Positions 16,458 to 24,647 are shown, counted from the first letter of the stretch. The stretch is 64,000 nt of DNA from Tessaracoccus antarcticus (GCF_003688855.1 NZ_REFW01000001.1:1488001-1552000); one strand, 5' to 3'. Numbers and translations: made by a program. The notes: generated by a model not told the origin, from the sequence alone.

Positions 16458-17452
16458 GAGCTTGCCTTCCTGATGACGAGCCAGATGAACGCGATGCCAC
16501 CGATGAATTCGATGACGACCGAGAGCACCGTGGCCTGGCCGAGGATCTGTTCGAGGATTGCCTGGCCGCCGACGAGGACCGCGACGCCCAGCAGCCCTGC
16601 CATGGGCATGGTCACGGTGTGCCGTCCGGTGCCGCTGACCTGGTAGGCGATGGCGGCCACGATGAGGCCGAGGAACGTGATGGGGCCGACCAGCGCCGTC
16701 GAGACGCACACCAGGAGCGTGGCCACGAGCAGCACGCGTCGCATGGTGCGTTGGTACGGCACGCCGAGGCTGACGGCAGCATCCCTGCCCAGCGTCAGGA
16801 CGTCGAGCGTGGCCCGCATCGACCAGAGGTACCCACTGGCCAGTGCCACGATCACGGCGCATAGCCAGATCAGCTGGGGGTTGACCGCCGTGAAGCTGGC
16901 GAACAGGTTGTCCTGGAGCACCATGAAGCTGCTCGGGTCCAGGACCCGGGCGATGAGCGAGGACAGCGCCCGCAGCACCGAGCCCAGGACCAGGCCTGCG
17001 AGGACCACCACGTAGACGGACCTGCTGCGCTTCCCGAACAGCACCGACGTCAGAGCGCTGGCCGCCAGCAGCATGAGGCCGACGTTGAGGAAGAACATGG
17101 GGTAGGCGCCCACCTGCCCCACCAGGGCGATGCCGAGGACCAGGACCAGGATCGACTGGATGAAGACGTAGAGCGCGTCCAGCCCCATGATCGACGGCGT
17201 GAGCAGACGGTTGTTCGTGACGGTCTGGAACGCGACTGTGGCCACGCCGGTGGACCAGCCGACCAGCACCATGGCGGCCAGCTTGCGGCCACGGAGTTCG
17301 AGCACGAACCCGAGGTTCCCGGACAGGTTCGCCAGCATGAACACGCCCGCTGCCAGCAGGCACACCGCCAACCCGAGGACCAGCCGCTTGTTCGGGGTGA
17401 GGCTGCGGCTGCGGCTCGTGACCGTGGACGTGGGTGGTGAGGTGGCGCTCAC
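16454..17452 (-). CDS. iron-siderophore ABC transporter permease (second)
   Basis: 332 residues from GTG 17452. FecCD/BtuC-family permease with 9-10 transmembrane helices; the segment DVLTLGRDAAVSLGVPYQRT is the cytoplasmic coupling region and GPITFLGLIVAAIAYQVSGT the conserved late-helix motif. GTGA overlap with the first permease and ATGA overlap with the ATPase show tight translational coupling. Forms a heterodimer with the 17449-18477 product. Confidence 0.9.
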   Translation of the reverse strand: MSATSPPTSTVTSRSRSLTPNKRLVLGLAVCLLAAGVFMLANLSGNLGFVLELRGRKLAAMVLVGWSTGVATVAFQTVTNNRLLTPSIMGLDALYVFIQSILVLVLGIALVGQVGAYPMFFLNVGLMLLAASALTSVLFGKRSRSVYVVVLAGLVLGSVLRALSSLIARVLDPSSFMVLQDNLFASFTAVNPQLIWLCAVIVALASGYLWSMRATLDVLTLGRDAAVSLGVPYQRTMRRVLLVATLLVCVSTALVGPITFLGLIVAAIAYQVSGTGRHTVTMPMAGLLGVAVLVGGQAILEQILGQATVLSVVIEFIGGIAFIWLVIRKASS

Positions 17453-18477
17453 TGGGTACGCATCCTTCCGGTGAGCAGGAGCCCCAGGAACACGATGCCG
17501 CCGAGGACGCCGGAGACAGTGCCGACGGGGACCTCGTAGGGTGCGTTCAGGGTGCGGGACATTAGGTCGCAGACCAGCACGAACCCGGACCCGGCCAACG
17601 CGGTCCAGCCGATGTTGCGGCGAAGGTTGTCGCCACGCCACAACGTGATGAGGTTGGGGACCACGAGGCCCACGAACCCGATGCCGCCCACCACCACCAG
17701 CGTGATGGCGCTGGAGGTGGCAACGAGCGCCAGCCCCAGGTTGAGGGTCGCCTTGTAGGACAGCCCCAAAGCCCGGGCGTGGTCCTGGCCGAGTGACGCG
17801 AGTGTGAAGCGGTCGGCGAAGAGCCACAGCAGCAACCCCATGCCCGCGAGCAGCCACAGCATTTCGTAGCGTCCACGCAGTACGCCGGAGAAGTCGCCCT
17901 GCATCCAGATGCCGATGGTCTGCATGAGGTCGAAGCGGTAGGCCACGAACGTGGTCCCGGCTGCGATGACCCCCGCCAGCATGATGCCGATGAGCGGTAC
18001 CGCCACCACGGGGGCCTTCGGTGGGAGTGAACGCACGAGGCGCAGGAACAGGGCGGTGCCGATGAGGGCCGTCACGATGGCGATGACCATTTTGACCACC
18101 AGGGGCGCCGTGGGGAACACCATGACGGCGATCAGGATGCCCACCCCGGCGGATTCGGACGTGCCGACGGTGCCCGGCTCCACGAACCGGTTGCGCACAA
18201 GGAGTTGCATCAACAGTCCCGACAGGGCCAGGGAAGCGCCGGCCAGCAGCACGGCGACCGTCCGGGGCACGCGGGATGCCAGGAGGTGCAGCCACTGCCT
18301 GTCGGTGGCGGTGCCCGTCAGGAAATCGACGGGGGAGAGGTCGGACACGCCGGTGAACACCGAGACGATTGCAAGGACCAGGAGCACGGCAAGCCCGCCG
18401 AACCAGCCCCTGCTCAGGGGCCGGCCGGCGGGCTTGTCAGTCGCCGCTGGTGCGACGCTCGGTGCGTGGGCGCTCAC
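17449..18477 (-). CDS. iron-siderophore ABC transporter permease (first)
   Basis: 342 residues. FecCD-family permease: an N-terminal cytoplasmic segment, about nine helices, SRVPRTVAVLLAGASLALSGLLMQ near 68-91 (the family's signature PR-x-L-x-A-x-x-V-G-A-x-L-x-x-S-G type motif), the coupling segment SLGQDHARALGLSYKATL and GGIGFVGLVVPNLITLW. The start is seven bases after the binding-protein stop. It presumably pairs with the next permease to move an Fe(III)-siderophore across the membrane. Confidence 0.9.
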   Translation of the reverse strand: MSAHAPSVAPAATDKPAGRPLSRGWFGGLAVLLVLAIVSVFTGVSDLSPVDFLTGTATDRQWLHLLASRVPRTVAVLLAGASLALSGLLMQLLVRNRFVEPGTVGTSESAGVGILIAVMVFPTAPLVVKMVIAIVTALIGTALFLRLVRSLPPKAPVVAVPLIGIMLAGVIAAGTTFVAYRFDLMQTIGIWMQGDFSGVLRGRYEMLWLLAGMGLLLWLFADRFTLASLGQDHARALGLSYKATLNLGLALVATSSAITLVVVGGIGFVGLVVPNLITLWRGDNLRRNIGWTALAGSGFVLVCDLMSRTLNAPYEVPVGTVSGVLGGIVFLGLLLTGRMRTQ

Positions 18478-18484
18478 GGGTGGA

Positions 18485-19453
18485 TCAGAGTCCCCTGGTT
18501 GCTTCGTTCAGCATCTCGACGGCGTTGTCCACGCCGTGGATCATGATGTACCAGCGGCCACCATCGAGGTAGACGACCTTGTCGTTCTTCCAGGCGTTGG
18601 TGGTGGCCACGAGTTCGTTGTCGAGGACCTGCTCCGCCGCTTCGCCGTCCTGGCCGATGGCGGCGTCACGGTCGACGACGTAGAGGATGTCGGGGTTCGT
18701 CTCGGAGATCGCCTCGAAGGAGATCGCGTCGCCGTGGGCCTCGGCCTCGACGTCGGAGATGGCCGGCTGGATACCCAGCTCGGTGTGGACGAGTCCGAAG
18801 CGGGAATCCGCGCCCTGCGCGGAAACCTTGCCGCCGCTCGTCATGAGGATCAGCGCCGTCTTGTCGGTGGGCGCCTGCTCCTTGGCGGTCGCCATGGCGT
18901 CGGCGACCTCCTTGAGCTGCACCTCGGCCTCGGCCTCCTTGCCCACTGCCTTCGCGATGAGGTGGGTGGAGAACTCGATGCCCTCGTAGAAGCCGTCGGC
19001 GTAGTCGAAGGTGACGTCGATGGTCTTGAAGTTCTTCGACAATTCCTCCACCAGCGCAGCGGAGCGGAACCCGGCGATCACCAGGTCAGGATCCAGTGCG
19101 GCGACAGCCTCCAGGTCAGGTTCCTTGACCGAGCCGACAGGCGCGAACTTCTCGTCGTCGAACTGGCTCAGGCTTTCTGGGAGGACGTTGCCCCTGGTGA
19201 TGCCGACGACGGAGTCCGCGACGCCGAGCGCTGCCAGGGTGTCGAGCGCGCCGAGGTCGAGGACGACGATGCGTTGCGCGGGGGCGTCGATGGTGGTCTC
19301 ACCCTGCGCGTGCTGGAGGACGATGGGCTCGGAATTGGTGGCGGGAGCGTCGTCTGCGGGAGCGGCCGTGCCGCCGCAGGCAGCGAGACCGAGCGCCAGG
19401 AGACCGGCGGTGAGGGCGCCGAGTGACCGGGTGATGAAGTTCATGAGGTTCAT
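18485..19453 (-). CDS. iron-siderophore substrate-binding lipoprotein
   Basis: 322 residues from ATG 19453 (ATG 19444 in frame). Lipoprotein signal with lipobox LAAC (Cys 26), a Thr/Ala/Asp-rich linker, then a periplasmic-binding-protein class III fold: QRIVVLDLGALDTLAALGV, EPDLEAVAALDPDLVIAG and a closing WYIMIHGVDNAVEML. This resembles the CeuE/FatB/YclQ siderophore-binding group. First gene of the importer operon; an iron box sits 35-53 bases upstream of the start, so expression should rise when iron is scarce. Confidence 0.92.
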   Translation of the reverse strand: MNLMNFITRSLGALTAGLLALGLAACGGTAAPADDAPATNSEPIVLQHAQGETTIDAPAQRIVVLDLGALDTLAALGVADSVVGITRGNVLPESLSQFDDEKFAPVGSVKEPDLEAVAALDPDLVIAGFRSAALVEELSKNFKTIDVTFDYADGFYEGIEFSTHLIAKAVGKEAEAEVQLKEVADAMATAKEQAPTDKTALILMTSGGKVSAQGADSRFGLVHTELGIQPAISDVEAEAHGDAISFEAISETNPDILYVVDRDAAIGQDGEAAEQVLDNELVATTNAWKNDKVVYLDGGRWYIMIHGVDNAVEMLNEATRGL

Positions 19454-19487
19454 TTCTTCGAGGGGACGGGGCCGTGCGTGTCGCGAC

Positions 19488-19506
19488 TTAGGTAAGCCTA
19501 ACTAGG
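19488..19506. promoter_or_regulatory. DtxR/IdeR iron box of the siderophore importer operon
   Basis: TTAGGTAAGCCTAACTAGG agrees at 14 of 19 positions with the DtxR/IdeR consensus TTAGGTTAGCCTAACCTAA and keeps the symmetric TTAGG...CCTAA core. Read on the minus strand it covers TAGGCT, a plausible -10, with TTGCAT about 18 bases further upstream as -35. Binding of Fe-loaded regulator would block the promoter. It lies between the importer and ychF; the ychF -10 is at 19559, too far to be directly covered. Confidence 0.8.
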
Positions 19507-19558
19507 GACATATTGGACATGCAACTCTGCCGATAATCCATGACTCTCCCCGACGCCG

Positions 19559-19564
19559 TATGAT
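19559..19564 (+). promoter_or_regulatory. -10 box TATGAT of ychF
   Basis: TATGAT followed by eight bases and the GTG start at 19573; no ribosome site between, so a leaderless message is likely. Confidence 0.55.
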
Positions 19565-19572
19565 GACGCAGC

Positions 19573-20646
19573 GTGGCACTCACCATTGGAATCGTCGGCC
19601 TCCCCAACGCCGGCAAGTCAACCCTGTTCAACGCGCTCACCCGCAACGACGTCCTCGCCGCGAACTACCCGTTCGCGACCATCGAGCCCAACGTCGGTGT
19701 CGTCGGTGTCCCGGACTCCCGGCTCCCCGTGCTGGCGAAGATTTTCGGTTCGGAGAAGATCATCCCCGCGACGGTCAGCTTCGTCGACATCGCCGGCATC
19801 GTGAAGGGTGCATCCCAGGGGGAGGGGATGGGCAACGCATTCCTCGCCAACATCCGTGAGGCCGACGCCATCTGTCAGGTCACCCGCGTGTTCCGCGACG
19901 AGGACGTCACGCACGTCGACGGTCGTGTTGACCCGGGCAACGACCTGGACACCATCAACACCGAGCTGATCCTCGCCGACCTGGCCACCGTCGAGAAGGC
20001 GATCCCGCGGGCCGAGAAGGAGGCACGCGTCCGCAAGGAGGGGCTGCCGAAACTGGAGGCGTACACGGCAGCGAAGGACACGCTGGAGCGGGGCGTCGGC
20101 GTCCGCGCCGCGGGTCTCGACCTGGATGAGTTGCGCGACCTCTTCCTGCTGACTGCCAAGCCGAACATTTACGTCTTCAATTGCGACTCGGACGAACTCG
20201 CCGACGAGGCGCTCAAGCAGGAGATGCGCGCCCTCGTGGCGCCGGCCGAGGCGGTGTTCCTCGATGCGAAGTTTGAGTCCGAGTTGGTCGAAATGACCGA
20301 GGAGGAGGCGCTGGAGTTCCTCGCGGACATGGGCGTCGACGAGCCGGGCCTCGACGTCCTGGCGCGCGTCGGCTACGACACCCTGGGCCTGCAGAGCTAC
20401 CTGACCGCCGGCCCCAAGGAGTCGCGCGGCTGGACCATTCCCAAGGGCGCCACGGCACCCGAGGCTGCTGGTGTGATCCACACGGACTTCCAGAAGGGCT
20501 TCATCAAGGCGGAGATCGTCGGCTTCGAGGACCTGGTGGCCACCGGCTCGATGGCCGCAGCCAAGGCCGCCGGCAAGGTGCGCCTGGAGGGCAAGGAATA
20601 CGTGATGAAGGACGGCGACGTCGTGGAGTTCCGCTTCAACGTGTGA
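19573..20646 (+). CDS. ychF: redox-regulated ATPase YchF (Obg-family)
   Basis: 357 residues from GTG 19573. G1 motif [12 protein letters not shown] (6-17), the [14 protein letters not shown] switch segment, G3 [22 protein letters not shown], a coiled-coil insertion and a C-terminal TGS-like domain with [18 protein letters not shown] and a final [11 protein letters not shown]. YchF hydrolyses ATP rather than GTP and binds ribosomes; it is nearly universal. The M. tuberculosis counterpart (Rv1112) closes the same gene block as xseA and ispH. A hairpin follows the stop. Confidence 0.96.
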   Translation: MALTIGIVGLPNAGKSTLFNALTRNDVLAANYPFATIEPNVGVVGVPDSRLPVLAKIFGSEKIIPATVSFVDIAGIVKGASQGEGMGNAFLANIREADAICQVTRVFRDEDVTHVDGRVDPGNDLDTINTELILADLATVEKAIPRAEKEARVRKEGLPKLEAYTAAKDTLERGVGVRAAGLDLDELRDLFLLTAKPNIYVFNCDSDELADEALKQEMRALVAPAEAVFLDAKFESELVEMTEEEALEFLADMGVDEPGLDVLARVGYDTLGLQSYLTAGPKESRGWTIPKGATAPEAAGVIHTDFQKGFIKAEIVGFEDLVATGSMAAAKAAGKVRLEGKEYVMKDGDVVEFRFNV

Positions 20647-20664
20647 GCACGTCCTCTCGACGCA

Positions 20665-20703
20665 GTGCCCGCTCGTCGCCCCAACAAAGGGCGAGTGGGG
20701 CAC
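20665..20703 (+). terminator. imperfect hairpin after ychF
   Basis: GTGCCCGCTCGTCGCCC and GGGCGAGTGGGGCAC pair with one mismatch and a two-base bulge around CAACAAA, 18 bases after the ychF stop. No T-run follows, which is common for actinobacterial terminators. Confidence 0.5.
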
Positions 20704-20747
20704 AGTGGTGCGAGTCAGTGGCGCCACCACAGAACGAGGAAACGGTC

Positions 20748-20948
20748 ATGAATGCCCAGGCAGGGTCGTGTGACGACGGTCCAGGGCAGAAGCGCTGCTG
20801 GGATGGTCAGAAGTGGACCGAGCGCATGGGGTTACCGACTGCACACCATCACCACCTCAGCGTCGGGGGGCAAGGGCCTTGGGGGCGGAGACCGCATTCA
20901 GGCGGCGATGATCTCTGTGACGGCAATCGCCGGTTCAGTACCCGGTAG
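20748..20948 (+). pseudogene. degenerate DUF2510-type short ORF
   Basis: 66 codons from ATG 20748, with GAGGAAA upstream. Residues 1-28 resemble a DUF2510 zinc-free 'WYPDP..G.RYWDG..WTE' repeat: GSCDDGPGQKRCWDGQKWTE, where the usual WY pair is SC and the RYW/RWW is RCW. After the motif the frame runs into His/Gly-rich sequence without resemblance to anything known. DUF2510 normally sits at the N-terminus of a membrane protein, so this looks like a relic. The stop codon overlaps the -10 box of the next gene. It could still be an expressed small protein. Confidence 0.4.
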
Positions 20949-20983
20949 AGTTTCGAGCTACCCTCATCGCCGAAGGAATCACC

Positions 20984-21658
20984 ATGCCAGTCATCGCCAT
21001 CATCGGAGCTGGACCAGGACTGGGCGCGGCGGTTGCCCGAAAGTTCGGACGTCAGGGCTTCTCGGTCGCCCTGATATCGAGAGACCAGTCGAAGCTCGAC
21101 GCTGTGGCCGCCGAACTCGAAGCTGATGGCGTGAGCGCCCGAGGTTACGCCGCAGATGTGCTGGAGCCAGCGGCGCTCGAGGGTGCGCTGGCGCGTGCCG
21201 CCGCCGATCTGGGTCCGATCACCACGCTTCAGTACAGCCCTCTGCCGTCACGCGACTACCTGAAGCCCGTGCTCGATTTGACGCCCGAGTTGGCGCTCGA
21301 AGCGCTGCAGTTCTCAGCACTCGGTCTCATCCATGCGGTACGCGCGGTGCTGCCGGCAATGCGTGAGATGGGCGAGGGCAGCATCATCCTGATCAACGGC
21401 GGGACCTCGGTGAAGGCACGCGCCGGCTTCGCGGGAACCTCTCTCGCCTTCCCAGCCGAGAGCGCCTACGGCGAGATGCTCCACGACGCGCTGGAGGACG
21501 AGGGTGTCCGCGTTCGTCAGCTCGTCATCCCGGGAGGCATTCCGAAGCTTCAGCTGCCCAACGGAATCGACGACGTCGCTGCTCGTATCTGGGAGATCCA
21601 CTCCGCAGCGGGTCCTTTCCGCACCATGCTCATCCCGCTCGAGGATGGTAGGGAGTAG
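20984..21658 (+). CDS. atypical short-chain dehydrogenase-like protein
   Basis: 224 residues. N-terminal nucleotide-binding GAGPGLGAAVARKFG (8-22) of the SDR fold with dinucleotide-binding residues ISRDQSKLDA, but the NNAG motif is replaced by YSPLPS and the catalytic Y-x3-K reads Y162-GEM-L166: the lysine is missing. A pseudo-SDR or an NAD(P)-binding protein with altered chemistry is likely. A -10 TAGAGT at 20946-20951 and a ribosome site GAAGGAA before ATG 20984 show a leadered message; the hairpin at 21671 closes the unit. Single-gene unit; function unknown. Confidence 0.75.
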   Translation: MPVIAIIGAGPGLGAAVARKFGRQGFSVALISRDQSKLDAVAAELEADGVSARGYAADVLEPAALEGALARAAADLGPITTLQYSPLPSRDYLKPVLDLTPELALEALQFSALGLIHAVRAVLPAMREMGEGSIILINGGTSVKARAGFAGTSLAFPAESAYGEMLHDALEDEGVRVRQLVIPGGIPKLQLPNGIDDVAARIWEIHSAAGPFRTMLIPLEDGRE

Positions 21659-21670
21659 CGCTCCGTGGGC

Positions 21671-21694
21671 GAGGCGGCCCTGACGAGCCGCCTC
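21671..21694 (+). terminator. perfect 8-bp hairpin after the SDR-like gene
   Basis: GAGGCGGC-CCTGACGA-GCCGCCTC, 13 bases after the stop, followed by TGTCCT. The 157 bases between it and the end of arfB hold no gene I can support. Confidence 0.55.
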
Positions 21695-21851
21695 TGTCCT
21701 CGGCTTCCGACTTCCAACCTCGTCGTAGGGTGACCTCGGGTGCACCCAGCGCTTGCGGCCGTGCGGGACTGCGCCGCTGAGGGCTACTTCTCCAAGCGCT
21801 CGCTGAATATGTGGGCGCCCCGTCGATTGTCTGTGGGGCATGGGGTTGTGC

Positions 21852-22292
21852 TCATTCGGGACCGGGAGGTTGACGGCTGCACTTTGTCTCCGAGCGCCTT
21901 CGCTTTCCCTCGAGCCGTCGTCGCCGAGAACCGCTCGTGGGGCGGGTTGCTCGTCGGATGGTGGGTGGAACCACGGCGTCACGCAGGAGGACCGCGAGAC
22001 GTTGCCGCGCCGCAGTCCGGTTGCGTCGTTGGGAACGGTATTCGGAGGCGCTGATGGTGAGTACTGTCCCGGAGAGTCGCTCGGCGAGCCGTTCGAGGAC
22101 GCGTTCCCGTTGGACGTCGTTCAGCGCTGTGGTCGTGCGCACGTCCAAGCTGAGCTGCACACGTGAGTCTGCGGTGTTGACGCCCTGGCCACCAGGCCCG
22201 GAGGACCGGGAGAACTGCTCAATCAATTCTCCCGCCGGGACCCGGAGGCCGCGGGGTGCACCGGGTCCCGGCGGCACGTGCAGGTCGTCCAC
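21852..22292 (-). CDS. arfB: alternative ribosome-rescue factor ArfB (peptidyl-tRNA hydrolase, YaeJ-like)
   Basis: 146 residues from GTG 22292. Release-factor catalytic domain with the GGQ motif (34-36, SRSSGPGGQGVNTADSR), the following VQLSLDV strand and LSGTVLTISASEYRSQRRNR, then a basic C-terminal tail (RRATRP...RRRRLEGKRRRSE) that in ArfB inserts into the empty mRNA channel of stalled ribosomes. It hydrolyses peptidyl-tRNA on ribosomes lacking a stop codon. The length and lack of a codon-recognition domain exclude RF1/RF2. The frame remains open to 22436 but that would run into the upstream gene. Four bases separate it from the membrane-protein gene: same operon. Confidence 0.88.
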   Translation of the reverse strand: MDDLHVPPGPGAPRGLRVPAGELIEQFSRSSGPGGQGVNTADSRVQLSLDVRTTTALNDVQRERVLERLAERLSGTVLTISASEYRSQRRNRTAARQRLAVLLRDAVVPPTIRRATRPTSGSRRRRLEGKRRRSETKCSRQPPGPE

Positions 22293-22296
22293 GGGA

Positions 22297-22794
22297 TCAA
22301 GTCTGCCGCGTGCGGGTGACGAATGCGCAGAGGCCTGCTGCGAAGAGTGCGCCGATCCCGAGAGCCCAAGCGACCGCGCCGGCTGCAGGTTGACCGATGA
22401 CGTACCCGCCGGTGGGTCGGCCCTGCTCGTCGACACCGTCCCACAGGAGTGATGGGGGATCGACGAGCGTCGTCAGAAGCAGGACGCCCAACATCAGCGC
22501 AACCAGCATTGTGGCGACCGACCACCACCTGAGGGAGCGCAACAACCACACGGACGCGGCGCAGCCGAGGACGCCGATCCACGCGAGGAGGAACGCCGGG
22601 TGCGTCTCCGTGAGGTTGAATGGCTGGCCACCGAGGCTGGTCACCATGATTCTCGGTCCCGCTGCGTCGCCACTGTCAAGGACGGGCAACGCGAGGGTGA
22701 CCACCCACGCCGCCATCGCGATGAGCGGGAGGAGCTGGGCGGCTCTGCGCAGGCGGGCATGCGTGGAATGCCCGCCGGCTGTGGGACTGGTCAA
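22297..22794 (-). CDS. four-helix membrane protein of unknown function
   Basis: 165 residues. Predicted transmembrane segments at about 19-39, 65-87 (two close helices with a short gap to the next), 91-110 and 137-157, with an extracytoplasmic loop containing DSGDAAGPRIMVTSLGGQPFNL and another with DPPSLLWDGVDEQGRPTGG. No family recognised. It overlaps the L12-like gene upstream by four bases (ATGA) and is four bases ahead of arfB, so all three are translated from one message. Confidence 0.65.
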   Translation of the reverse strand: MTSPTAGGHSTHARLRRAAQLLPLIAMAAWVVTLALPVLDSGDAAGPRIMVTSLGGQPFNLTETHPAFLLAWIGVLGCAASVWLLRSLRWWSVATMLVALMLGVLLLTTLVDPPSLLWDGVDEQGRPTGGYVIGQPAAGAVAWALGIGALFAAGLCAFVTRTRQT

Positions 22795-23063
22795 GAGTGG
22801 CGAACCCGATCCACGGCTTCCTTTGACTGGATCAGTGAGGACCCGGTGCGCTCGCGGTGGTGCTTCATTGCGGCGATCGCCTTGCCTCCCTGGATCAGGC
22901 GGATCTCCTCGGCGTCCAATCGCATCGGATCGACCACGACGGGATCGATCCCCAGCTTTTCTGCCATGGCGTTGATGGCCTGGCCCTGCGCCTGCACCTG
23001 CAACTCGAGTCGCGCGATACGTGCGTTCAGCGCACCTATTCCGAACAAGTTGTCTCCCTTCAT
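22791..23063 (-). CDS. small protein with a ribosomal L7/L12 C-terminal-like domain
   Basis: 90 residues. The N-terminal third is a heptad-like helix (LNARIARLELQVQAQGQAINAMAEKLG), suitable for dimerisation. Residues 52-88 (EEIRLIQGGKAIAAMKHHR, then ERTGSSLIQSKEAVDRV) match the L7/L12 C-terminal domain pattern 'K..VIK..RE.TGL.LKEAK..V'. Stand-alone proteins of this type are known in actinobacteria but have no assigned role; in L12 the domain recruits translation GTPases. First gene of a three-gene operon with arfB. Confidence 0.7.
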   Translation of the reverse strand: MKGDNLFGIGALNARIARLELQVQAQGQAINAMAEKLGIDPVVVDPMRLDAEEIRLIQGGKAIAAMKHHRERTGSSLIQSKEAVDRVRHS

Positions 23064-23142
23064 CTCACACAGTGTCCGACGGCCGGACAGTCAGTCAGAC
23101 TGCCAGATGTCAGGACCATGCGCGAGGCATGGGAGGGCCGGA

Positions 23143-23640
23143 TCAGCCGTGTACTGGATCAACTCTGCAGCTGTTTGCCCTGAAAATTGCGAGCATGGCA
23201 GCGTTTTCCGCGTCCGTGGAGCCGCGGTAGTTCACGGCCCCGAGTTCCTTGAGTCGTTGGAGGCCGAACTGATGCAGCTGACGGCCGAGGCCGTGTCCGC
23301 GTCGGGCGGGCATCACTGCAAGGTAGGACAGGATGCCGCTGCGTGGATCAGCGTCGGACACCTGCGGCAAAACGACTCCGATCTCGCCCGACTCGTCGCT
23401 GAGAAGCACCCACTGGCTCGGGTCGAAGGCGGCGCCTGCCTCCTCTTCCAACTCGTGCAGGTCCCCGAGTGCTGACTCGGGCGTCGACGTGTCGAACGGA
23501 TCTCCGGCGCTCGCCACGAGCATTTTCGCGGCGAATGCCTCGTCGCCCAACTGGGCTAGGGTCTGGATCTTCCAGAGCGGGAAGTCCACGACCCGGAGGT
23601 TGGACAGATCCCTGGCCACGTACACCTTTTTGCGTTCCAT
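23143..23640 (-). CDS. GNAT family N-acetyltransferase
   Basis: 165 residues from ATG 23640, with GGGGAGGA ten bases upstream; ATG 23664 is in frame. C-terminal half carries the acetyl-CoA motif A: ILSYLAVMPARRGHGLGRQLHQFGLQRLKELG with the R/Q-x-x-G-x-G/A pattern as RRGHGLG, followed by the YRGSTDAENAAMLAIFRANS segment of motif B. Substrate unknown. The C-terminus is short (ends at CRVDPVHG), so the last beta strand may be incomplete. Confidence 0.8.
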   Translation of the reverse strand: MERKKVYVARDLSNLRVVDFPLWKIQTLAQLGDEAFAAKMLVASAGDPFDTSTPESALGDLHELEEEAGAAFDPSQWVLLSDESGEIGVVLPQVSDADPRSGILSYLAVMPARRGHGLGRQLHQFGLQRLKELGAVNYRGSTDAENAAMLAIFRANSCRVDPVHG

Positions 23641-23724
23641 GCACTCACTATCCTCCCCGGACATTGATCTGGGAGCTGGGCGGAAGAGAACGTCAGTTGT
23701 CGCGGACTTGCGGCCGGTGCTGAC

Positions 23725-24153
23725 TCACCCCTCCTGAAAGGCGCGGAACGTCCCATCAGAGATCGCGGCGACAAATTGCTCAACACTGTCCAGCAACGGC
23801 TCCGCGTCCATCCAGCCGCCTCCCACGATGTCGGTGAGTTGGACCGCAGGCTCCGCATCTCGGAGGTCGACGCAGTAGATGCTGCGGCTGCCGTCGCCGC
23901 CCAGGAAGTAGATGCCGGGGTGCAGCGCTGTCGAATCTCCCCACGCGTCCATGATTTCAAGTGATTCCTCGGGGTCGTACAGATGGATGTAGTCACCCGA
24001 TTCCAGCCAACCGCGTCGAAGCCATCGCTGGCTCTGCAGGTATGCGCGCCACGCGGGCGGGAGTTGCGCGTGCAGGTGTCCCTCGGTCGTGGCGATGGCC
24101 CTGTCACTCACGGGTTCTCCCCATCGGGCCGGTTCGATGCTCTCGTTGACCAT
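23725..24153 (-). CDS. SMI1/KNR4 (SUKH) domain protein
   Basis: 142 residues from ATG 24153. Pattern of the SUKH superfamily: AIATTEGHLHAQLPPAWRAYL near 20-40 (the 'E..LG..LP..YR' helix), the WLESGDYIHLYDPEESLEIMD strand pair, HPGIYFLGGDGSRSIYCVDLRD (the 'GGG...Y.D' hairpin) and a C-terminal VEQFVAAI helix. In bacteria such domains often act as immunity proteins against secreted nuclease toxins, but no toxin gene is next to it. The frame remains open upstream to GTG 24426, so a longer protein is possible. Confidence 0.65.
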   Translation of the reverse strand: MVNESIEPARWGEPVSDRAIATTEGHLHAQLPPAWRAYLQSQRWLRRGWLESGDYIHLYDPEESLEIMDAWGDSTALHPGIYFLGGDGSRSIYCVDLRDAEPAVQLTDIVGGGWMDAEPLLDSVEQFVAAISDGTFRAFQEG

Positions 24154-24520
24154 GGGACATTCTTGCGCGATGACCGACCAGAAGATGCCGAGTGCACGGG
24201 GGGCGGGATCCGCATCGGATCGGACAGTGCCGTGATCCACATCAAACCCACGCGTGAAGAGGTGTTCGAGGAGGTAGCGCTCCTGGGTGGCCTCGAGGAT
24301 CGGTGATGGATGTGCTGGCGTCCGGAAGAGGACTCGTTCGAGGGGCCGTTGTGTCAGGATCATGCGATGCCAACAGGTCCAGTCGTTGACGATTCCCAGC
24401 GGTGAGATCACGGCCGATCGCTTCACGGTGGTCGAGGGTGACGTCGGTGAGTGAATCGCGGAGGTCGAGAGACTGACCGGACATGCCGCAGTCGACGGTG
24501 CCCGCGACGTATACGTCCAT
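24154..24520 (-). pseudogene. possible frameshifted reading frame upstream of the SUKH gene
   Basis: From ATG 24520 a GC3-rich frame reads MDVYVAGTVDCGMSGQSLDL and on to LDHREAIG near 24420. There coding-like codon use moves to the SUKH frame, which continues as VISPLGIVNDWTCWHRM, LEATQERYLLEHLFTRGFDVD and runs without a stop into the SUKH start. One base gained or lost near 24415-24425 would account for this. No family recognised. The remaining 24521-24647 stretch up to the SDR start holds nothing I can identify. Confidence 0.3.
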
Positions 24521-24647
24521 GGTGAGCAGTGGTCGCGGCGTGTCCGGCGAGTCCGGGGTTTGGCGCCGGGCAGACGTGACCGGGGGCATTCGGTGGGGCA
24601 CGGGAGCGCGACGGGCGCACTTGGTGGGCGGTGGTTTCATTGCGGGC

